Part shown: positions 1 to 3,937 of the stretch, piece after piece
Layout: each line of letters opens with the position of its first letter
How positions within the stretch are numbered: position 1 is the stretch's first letter
Origin: Chthoniobacter flavus
GTDB taxonomy: Bacteria > Verrucomicrobiota > Verrucomicrobiia > Chthoniobacterales > DYNR01
Direction: 5' to 3'
Assembly: GCA_020720945.1 (NCBI GenBank)
Contig: DYNR01000129.1
Location: 1-6,804, forward strand
Length of the DNA stretch: 6,804 bases
The notes under the pieces: generated by a model
The model's database searches: none
Told to the model about the DNA's origin: nothing
Seen by the model: the letters and a program-made list of their open reading frames with translations, nothing else
Program-made: the position numbers and the translations under genes

Positions 1-212
1 TGGATCTGCAGCACCCGCCCATTCGCCAGCGGCAACACCGTTGTCACCACGCTGTGCGTGAATAAAATCCGCCTCACCCCGCGCTACCCACGGGTGTGAC
101 TCAAGAAGAACGGAACCGAAATAACTGCTCGCTTCGTTTTTAACATTACGCGAGGAATGGGGCTTCCGTTTTGCCTTGAATCAAAAACCCATTGTTTCAG
201 GCACTGTTTGGG
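1..212. other. Unassigned left edge, no recognisable gene
   Basis: The + strand is open in frame 1 from the window edge to a TGA at 97-99. It would give a 32-residue C-terminal tail with about 27 of 32 codons ending in G or C. Two minus-strand frames are also open across much of the stretch: one from a GTG at 77 down to position 1, the other from 180 to 1 with no usual start codon. The predicted peptides match nothing I recognise, and the competing frames have similar codon quality, so no CDS is called. Downstream of the leftward gene ending at 213, the minus strand has a weak terminator-like CCCA/TGGG pair followed by five T (183-212). It is too poor to call. Confidence 0.4.
107..172. repeat. 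Nested inverted repeat
   Basis: An outer pair, 107-115 with 164-172, forms nine pairs including one G-T wobble (core AACGGAA/TTCCGTT). It encloses an inner pair, CTCGC at 128-132 with GCGAG at 150-154. As RNA it could fold as a stem with an internal loop and a second stem. It lies just beyond the stop codon of the leftward gene. It might be a transcription end or processing structure, but the right arm is followed by only a short T tract, so intrinsic termination is not well supported. Confidence 0.35.
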
Positions 213-884
213 CTATTTGAATTCGAGCAGTGCTTGGGTTTGGGAACCCGGAACTTGAAAGTTGCCGCCAGCGACAAAAGCCGGGAGGGATTGGGACGAT
301 CTGGCGAGAGCAAATACGATGCCTTCCAGTGCTGATTGCCTCGCTGCCAATGTGCCATCGGGATTGTAAATCACCAAATTAGAAGCACTTCCTTCGAGTA
401 AGGCACTAAATTCCCCACCCGCGACCACCTTGCCGTCCGCCAATACCTGCACGGCAAAAACCGACCCGTTCGGGGTGCCCGCCAACGGGAATTTTTCGTC
501 CACGGAACCGTCTGGCCGATAGCGGACGAGATTCATTTTAGAAGATTCGTCGGCCCGAGAAAAACTGCCGCCGACAACGATGCTGCCGTCTGGGCCTACC
601 GCCAAGGCGCGGACAATTCCCATGATCCCTTTGCCCGCTTGACCAACAAAAGAATCGTCCACGCTTCCGTCTGCGTTGAGGCGGGCGAGGTTGTTGCGCG
701 GTTTGCCGTTGATTTGGGTGAACTCCCCTCCGACCACCACTTTGCCGTCCGGTTGCGCGGCGAGGGCATATACGATTCCGTTCACATGGAGAGGGGGATT
801 TTTTGCGGGGGTTTCGGCGGAAAGAGAGGAAAAGGAAGCGAAGGCAAAGAGCGAGCAAAAAACGAGAATTCGGGGAAGTTTCAT
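213..884 (-). CDS. Secreted delta-60 repeat protein, 223 aa
   Basis: This is a small exported protein built of delta-60 repeats (DUF5122, beta-propeller-like). Residues 1-23 are a signal peptide: MKLPR, then a hydrophobic Phe/Leu/Ala/Ser core, with a likely cleavage after SLSA before ETPA. Four repeats of about 50 residues start near 36, 89, 140 and 188. The first three have the family pattern: G-[IS]-V-x-A, then a D-G-[KS] turn (PDG in the first two, ADG in the third), V-V-x-G-G-x-F, N-L-[AV]-x-[LY] and, in the first two, D-G-S-V-D-x-x-F. The fourth has lost the DG turn but keeps V-x-G-G-x-F. Members of the family are often far longer, and four blades may not close a propeller alone. The ATG at 884 is chosen because the signal peptide begins there; the frame stays open upstream to 1718, but that extension is Pro/Lys-rich antisense of the CYTH-CHAD gene. 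No Shine-Dalgarno sequence precedes the ATG. The molecular function is unknown; a cell-surface or periplasmic site is inferred. Confidence 0.82.
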   Translation of the reverse strand: MKLPRILVFCSLFAFASFSSLSAETPAKNPPLHVNGIVYALAAQPDGKVVVGGEFTQINGKPRNNLARLNADGSVDDSFVGQAGKGIMGIVRALAVGPDGSIVVGGSFSRADESSKMNLVRYRPDGSVDEKFPLAGTPNGSVFAVQVLADGKVVAGGEFSALLEGSASNLVIYNPDGTLAARQSALEGIVFALARSSQSLPAFVAGGNFQVPGSQTQALLEFK

Positions 885-894
885 GGTGCAGAGG

Positions 895-903
895 ATTCTA
901 TCA
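895..903 (-). promoter_or_regulatory. Extended -10 promoter for the delta-60 gene
   Basis: Read on the minus strand, 903 to 895 is TGATAGAAT: an extended -10 (TGn) joined to TAGAAT, a 5/6 match to the sigma-70 -10. No good -35 lies 16-19 bases upstream, which is usual for extended -10 promoters. Only ten bases separate the -10 from the ATG at 884. Transcription would therefore start about 3-4 bases before the start codon, giving an essentially leaderless message, consistent with the absent ribosome binding site. Confidence 0.5.
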
Positions 904-961
904 AAAGTCTTTTCCGTGCGCCAGAAAGAAAATAGCGGCGTGGGCGATGGCGGCGGTTTGC

Positions 962-994
962 GGGTTTGACATCGGGGGCGGAGGGGGGATAGGG
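962..994 (+). other. Potential G-quadruplex in the divergent promoter region
   Basis: Four runs of at least three G lie on the + strand at 962-964, 974-978, 983-988 and 992-994, with connecting loops of 9, 4 and 3 bases. This fits a permissive G-quadruplex pattern on the non-template strand of the CYTH-CHAD gene. It overlaps the proposed -35 and -10 of that gene. The long first loop makes folding uncertain. Confidence 0.35.
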
Positions 995-995
995 T
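966..995 (+). promoter_or_regulatory. Candidate sigma-70 promoter for the CYTH-CHAD gene
   Basis: A perfect -35 hexamer TTGACA lies at 966-971. An 18-base spacer leads to TAGGGT at 990-995, which matches only the first, second and last bases of TATAAT. The implied 5' leader is about 70 bases. The -35 is convincing and the -10 is weak. Confidence 0.35.
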
Positions 996-1060
996 GGCGT
1001 AAAAACAGAGGAGGCAATGGCGTGGGCGGAGGAACAAACAGAATTGCGTGCATTCGGGCG

Positions 1061-1066
1061 GAGGTG
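1061..1066 (+). promoter_or_regulatory. Ribosome binding site deciding the CYTH-CHAD start
   Basis: GAGGTG sits nine bases before the ATG at 1076. This favours that ATG over the in-frame GTG at 1064, which has no properly spaced Shine-Dalgarno sequence. The frame upstream of 1064 translates into glycine-rich sequence unlike any domain. Confidence 0.5.
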
Positions 1067-1075
1067 TTTGGCGGG

Positions 1076-2614
1076 ATGGACAAAGAGTTTTTTGCGGGTG
1101 GCTACCGTTTTTGCGAAACGGGCTCCAACCGCGAACGATTGTATTTTTTTGACACTTGCGAAGCCTCGCTTTTTGTTTCTGGAAAAGTGCTTTTCCGTTT
1201 AGGGGATTCGCTTTGCTTGCAGGAACTTGAGGGGGGATGGATGGCGGGTGACAAACGGGAAATTCCTTGGAAGAAGCGGGGGGACTTTTTGGTTTCGGAT
1301 TTGCCCGACGGGAAGCTGAAACGGGAAGTCGCGGGATTGGCGGGCGCGTGCCGCCTTTTGCCCGCCTTTTCGCTGGAAATGCGCAAGCGTTTTTTTGCCG
1401 GAGAAAGTGGGGGAGGCGGCGGTGCTTGCTCGCTGGTTTTGGGATGCGCTTTTTTTGCCGAGAAACAGAGAAAGGGAGACTCGCGGGCTTGTTTGGAAAT
1501 TCGTGCGGAAGGCGTCGGAGGGAAAGAGGGGCGCAAAATTGCGGCGCGGGTCGCGGGTGATTTTGCGAGTTTTTTTTCGGAAGAAGAACGGGCGGGGCTG
1601 GAACATTTTTTTTCGGCGGCGGGATTGCTTTCGGGGAAATACCGCCACCTTCCGGAGAAAACCATTGATCCTGAGGAAGATGCGGGGGCGACAATCGCCC
1701 GGAGCGTCCTTGCCGCACTCGCTGCGGCGGCGGAAAACGAGCCGGGGATCGTGGCAGATACCGACACGGAATTTTTGCACCGCTACCGTGTTTGCTTGCG
1801 GAAAGCGAGGGCGCTAGCGGGGCTTTCCGAAGGGGTTTTTCCGGAAGAAAAGCGCGCCGAGCTAAAAGGGGTTTTGTCTTGTATCTTTGCTAAAACCAGC
1901 AAGTTGCGAGATGCGGATACGCAGTGTTTGAGAGAGGAGGAAACCAAGGAATCTCTGCCTCCGGAAGCGGTGCTCGGCTTGGAGGAAGTATTTGCCGATT
2001 TTCGTGCGGCCAGAAAAAAAGAAAGGCGGGAACTGGTGAGGTATTTTCTCTCCGAAGAATATCGCTCTGCGGTCGAGAGCTTGCGGGCTTTTTTTACGGA
2101 CACGAAAAATTTAGGCGGTGGGGAGGGCAGAGTTCGGGTGGGGGAGTTTGTCGCGGAACAAGTCGGGCGGCGTTGCAAAAAAGTGCTTCGCCGGGCAGAA
2201 GCGCTGAAAGAAGGCGCGGAGGACGAGCAAATCCACGAGTTGAGAATCGACGCAAAAAAACTCCGCTATACCTGCGAAAATTTTCGGGGATTGCGGGAGG
2301 AAAGGGCGTGGGAAGAAATCGAAAAACCTTTCCGGGAACTGCAAAGCACGCTCGGGCGATTCAACGATCTTTGCGTTCACGAGAGGCAGGCGTTGGATTA
2401 TTGGAAAGAGAAAAAAGCTTCGGCTGGAAACGGGGCGTCAGGCGATGTCGGTTTTGCGTTGGGCGCTCTGGTCGCCCTCCTCGGACAAGAAAAATCCATG
2501 GCGAGAAAAGAAGTTTTTCGCGCGGTCCGGGAGTTTTTGTTACGGGGGGGAGCAAGGCGCGTCCGCTCGCTTTTTTCAGAAAAAAAAGAGAAGGGAGAAG
2601 AAGGAAAAAAATGA
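1076..2614 (+). CDS. CYTH-CHAD domain protein, 512 aa
   Basis: Likely a polyphosphate-associated protein. Residues about 1-197 resemble a CYTH (triphosphate tunnel) domain: YFFDT at 23-27 followed by L-F-x-S-G-K-V-L-F-R-L to residue 42 matches the usual YFDT...L..G..LR.R segment, and ACLEIRAEG at 138-146 resembles a later E-x-E strand. The N-terminal ExExK signature is absent, and the stretch before YFFDT is about 15 residues shorter than in homologues I recall, so catalysis is doubtful. Residues about 205-490 are a CHAD helical domain with its conserved His/Arg/Lys patches: LHRYRVCLRKARA (H235), LRDAD (277-281), IHELRIDAKKLRY (H387) and LGRFNDLCVHERQ (H435). CHAD domains are known to bind polyphosphate and often follow CYTH domains. 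The tail, from 500, is Lys/Glu-rich. The gene precedes a CYTH-Nudix gene by 151 bases. Its codons are strongly TTT-, GGG- and TTG-rich, with many T runs. Substrate and activity are inferred. Confidence 0.85.
   Translation: MDKEFFAGGYRFCETGSNRERLYFFDTCEASLFVSGKVLFRLGDSLCLQELEGGWMAGDKREIPWKKRGDFLVSDLPDGKLKREVAGLAGACRLLPAFSLEMRKRFFAGESGGGGGACSLVLGCAFFAEKQRKGDSRACLEIRAEGVGGKEGRKIAARVAGDFASFFSEEERAGLEHFFSAAGLLSGKYRHLPEKTIDPEEDAGATIARSVLAALAAAAENEPGIVADTDTEFLHRYRVCLRKARALAGLSEGVFPEEKRAELKGVLSCIFAKTSKLRDADTQCLREEETKESLPPEAVLGLEEVFADFRAARKKERRELVRYFLSEEYRSAVESLRAFFTDTKNLGGGEGRVRVGEFVAEQVGRRCKKVLRRAEALKEGAEDEQIHELRIDAKKLRYTCENFRGLREERAWEEIEKPFRELQSTLGRFNDLCVHERQALDYWKEKKASAGNGASGDVGFALGALVALLGQEKSMARKEVFRAVREFLLRGGARRVRSLFSEKKEKGEEGKK
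2120..2144 (+). other. Potential G-quadruplex inside the CYTH-CHAD gene
   Basis: Four G runs lie at 2120-2123, 2125-2127, 2136-2138 and 2140-2144, with loops of 1, 8 and 1 bases on the coding strand. It falls in codons for a Gly-rich linker of the CHAD domain (residues about 347-356). The density may simply reflect the GGG/GGA codon preference of this gene. Confidence 0.3.
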
Positions 2615-2775
2615 CAGGTTCCCATGTTTTACCCCGGAGGATTGCGCCCCGATTTTTTTCGGGTTGTTTTTTAGCAACAGATTGCTTTTCAATAGGTTGC
2701 GCTGTTTTGTTCCGTTGGATTTTCGCCCGCGTTCCGGGCGGGGTTAACGGGAAAGGAGGAGTGCCGTGGAAATAG
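2611..2775 (+). CDS. Possible 54-aa bridging ORF, uncertain
   Basis: An ATG at 2611 overlaps the TGA of the CYTH-CHAD gene as ATGA. The frame runs 54 codons to TAG at 2773-2775, which lies inside the first codons of the CYTH-Nudix gene. AAGGA-like purines at 2600-2606 could act as a ribosome binding site. The peptide begins MTGSHVLPRR and has a Cys/Phe-rich hydrophobic middle (about residues 19-39) that could span a membrane. The overlap geometry fits translational coupling across all three reading frames. However, the peptide matches nothing I know, a terminator-like hairpin lies within it, and an open frame of this length could arise by chance. Confidence 0.2.
   Translation: MTGSHVLPRRIAPRFFSGCFLATDCFSIGCAVLFRWIFARVPGGVNGKGGVPWK
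2648..2672 (+). terminator. Weak intrinsic terminator or attenuator after CYTH-CHAD
   Basis: CCCGA at 2648-2652 pairs with TCGGG at 2659-2663 across a six-T loop and is followed by TTGTTTTTT. The stem is only five base pairs, so termination would be partial. This could lower expression of the downstream CYTH-Nudix gene relative to CYTH-CHAD if both are read from one promoter. Confidence 0.4.
2724..2740 (+). repeat. GC hairpin just before the CYTH-Nudix ribosome binding site
   Basis: CGCCCG at 2724-2729 and CGGGCG at 2735-2740 form a perfect six-base-pair GC stem with a five-base loop. It ends 13 bases before the AGGAGGA Shine-Dalgarno sequence. In RNA it would leave the ribosome binding site exposed just downstream. 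No ligand-binding structure is recognisable. Confidence 0.35.
2754..2760 (+). promoter_or_regulatory. Strong ribosome binding site for the CYTH-Nudix gene
   Basis: AGGAGGA ends five bases before the GTG at 2766. This is the best Shine-Dalgarno sequence in the window. It fixes the GTG start, which also gives the family N-terminus MEIVRKYLV. The GTG at 2761 is out of frame and soon meets a stop. Confidence 0.75.
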
Positions 2776-3620
2776 TCCGGAAGTATTTGGTCGGCGAGTT
2801 GCCGGCAGAAGTCGAAGACCTCGAACCGGTGCTCGAACAGCAGGGGTATCTCGCCGGCGATGGGGCGCGCGAAGTGCGGGTCAACAAAAGCGGCGACGCG
2901 TTTTTTTTGTCGGTGCGAGACGGGAAAGGAACCGCCCGGCTGGAGACGGAAATCCCCATCACCTCCGAGCAATTCGACGAGATGTGGGCACTGACCAAAG
3001 GGTGCCGGGTGGAGAAGTTGCGGCGGAGTATTTTTTGGGAAGGCAGGCGGGTGGAACTCGATGTTTACGAGTTTCCCCTGCATCCGCTGATCGTGGCGGA
3101 AATCGAATTTTTTTCTGAAGAAGATAGCGGGCGGTTTTTGCCGCCCGATTTTTGCGGGACGGAAATTACGGGGAGGCACGATTACCGCAGTTCGTGGATG
3201 GCGCGGCACGGGTTGCCGCACGAGGGGGCGACGGAATACCAGGTGGGCGCGTTGCCTTATTTTTTCAAAGGCGGGGAACTGCATCTGGTGCTCGTGACCA
3301 ACGCCTCGCAGTCGCGGTGGATTTTGCCGAAAGGACACCCGGAAAAAGGGATGACCCGGCAGGAGGTAGCCGTGATGGAAACCATTGAAGAAGCGGGAGT
3401 TATCGGTGCCGTAAGCCCCGAAGCGCCGACGGGCTTCCCCATGTCGAGGAACAAGGTCCTTTACCTGTATCCGCTACGGGTTATTTCCGTTTTGAAAAAA
3501 TGGCCGGAAGGCTCTTTCCGCAAGCGCCAGATACTGCCTGCGAGCAAGGCGCTGGCATTGCTCAGCGACCCCGATTTGGCGCGTTGCGTCGAAGGGGTTT
3601 TGCCGTTTTTGAAGGAATGA
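2766..3620 (+). CDS. CYTH-Nudix fusion hydrolase, 284 aa
   Basis: A two-domain phosphohydrolase. Residues 1-~150 are a compact CYTH domain: MEIVRKYLV at 1-9, REVRVN at 35-40, LETEIPI at 59-65, VEKLRR at 82-87, VELDVY at 96-101 and VAEIEF at 110-115, ending in the characteristic ITGRHDY...SSWMARH stretch. These are the charged strands lining a triphosphate tunnel. The signature E2-x-E4-x-K6 reads E2-x-V4-x-K6, losing one metal-ligand Glu. Residues ~155-284 are a Nudix domain: RWILPKGHPEKG at 184-195, then a Nudix helix with E205, E208, E209 and G211. The box has Met at 196 and Met at 204 where the consensus has Glu and Arg; as I recall, some DIPP-like bacterial Nudix proteins (RWxLPKGxPxKG type) vary at the same places. 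A role in hydrolysing polyphosphate, inositol-pyrophosphate-like or dinucleoside polyphosphate substrates is inferred. It follows a CYTH-CHAD gene, supporting a shared substrate. Confidence 0.87.
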   Translation: MEIVRKYLVGELPAEVEDLEPVLEQQGYLAGDGAREVRVNKSGDAFFLSVRDGKGTARLETEIPITSEQFDEMWALTKGCRVEKLRRSIFWEGRRVELDVYEFPLHPLIVAEIEFFSEEDSGRFLPPDFCGTEITGRHDYRSSWMARHGLPHEGATEYQVGALPYFFKGGELHLVLVTNASQSRWILPKGHPEKGMTRQEVAVMETIEEAGVIGAVSPEAPTGFPMSRNKVLYLYPLRVISVLKKWPEGSFRKRQILPASKALALLSDPDLARCVEGVLPFLKE

Positions 3621-3637
3621 ACCGGGGCGGTTTTTTT
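3620..3637 (+). terminator. Probable intrinsic terminator after CYTH-Nudix
   Basis: AACCG at 3620-3624 and CGGTT at 3628-3632 form a five-base-pair stem with a GGG loop. It starts on the last base of the stop codon and runs directly into seven T (3631-3637). The stem is short, so efficiency is uncertain, but its position at the gene end supports transcription stopping before ppdK. Confidence 0.45.
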
Positions 3638-3834
3638 GCGGGATTCGCTCTTCCCGTCCGCTTGTCCTGCATATTTTTTTTGCGAAAAGCGCAGATTGGC
3701 GCAAATGCGAAATTCCGTTTTTTCCGAAAAAATCCGGCTTATCTTTTTGTTTATTAACAAGTTACCGATGCTTGTTTCCGTTTTTTTCTCGCGGCGGAGG
3801 GAAGGGAAACGCCGCAGGATGCAAGAGATTTTTT
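3638..3834. other. A/T-rich spacer upstream of ppdK, no gene
   Basis: I see no gene here. There are several A/T homopolymers and short dyads: TTTGCG/CGCAAA (3679-3684 with 3700-3705), T6-CCG-A6 (3718-3732), TTGTT/AACAA (3747-3751 with 3756-3760), and a perfect six-base GC pair GCGGCG/CGCCGC (3791-3796 with 3810-3815). The TTGTT-TATT-AACAA dyad resembles an operator in form only. None has the stem plus T tract of a good terminator. Confidence 0.45.
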
Positions 3835-3864
3835 TTGACATAGAGGTTAAAAACAATCCAAAGT
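3835..3864 (+). promoter_or_regulatory. Candidate promoter for ppdK
   Basis: A perfect -35 TTGACA at 3835-3840 is followed, after 18 bases, by CAAAGT at 3859-3864. That hexamer keeps only the A at position 2, the A at position 4 and the T at position 6 of the -10 consensus. The spacing and architecture match the proposed promoter at 966-995. It would give a leader of about 65 bases. A nine-base direct repeat CAATCCAAA (3854-3862 and 3890-3898) overlaps it and lies in the leader. Confidence 0.35.
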
Positions 3865-3937
3865 CTGCCGACAGTTCAGAGGCTCTCGCCAATCCAAACG
3901 GGACCTCTTGCTTTCCCATAATTTTAAGAATCCTTTT

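Noticed and set aside
1..77. Leftward gene starting with GTG at 77
   Set aside because: There is no ribosome binding site, only 25 codons are visible, and two other frames are equally open.
121..160. Integron attC-like site
   Set aside because: The TTTTTAAC stretch does not meet the RYYYAAC/GTTRRRY core pattern and no partner core is present.
1017..1202. Short + frame with purine-rich AGAGGAGG just before its ATG, considered as the missing CYTH N-terminus through a frameshift
   Set aside because: The Shine-Dalgarno-like sequence is only two bases from the ATG, and the peptide has no ExExK or other CYTH element to join.
885..1718. Upstream extension of the delta-60 reading frame on the minus strand (about 278 codons)
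   Set aside because: It is Pro/Lys/Arg-rich antisense of the CYTH-CHAD gene. The signal peptide begins at 884, and CHAD motifs prove the opposite strand is coding.
2361..3338. 325-codon minus-strand open frame
   Set aside because: It is antisense to the CYTH-CHAD and CYTH-Nudix genes; the composition is typical of a shadow of GC-biased coding DNA.
3718..3732. T6-CCG-A6 dyad as a terminator
   Set aside because: The stem is purely A-T and no T tract follows it.
3908..3937. In-frame TTG start adding ten residues to PPDK
   Set aside because: The added residues resemble nothing in the family, there is no Shine-Dalgarno sequence, and an ATG follows at 3938.
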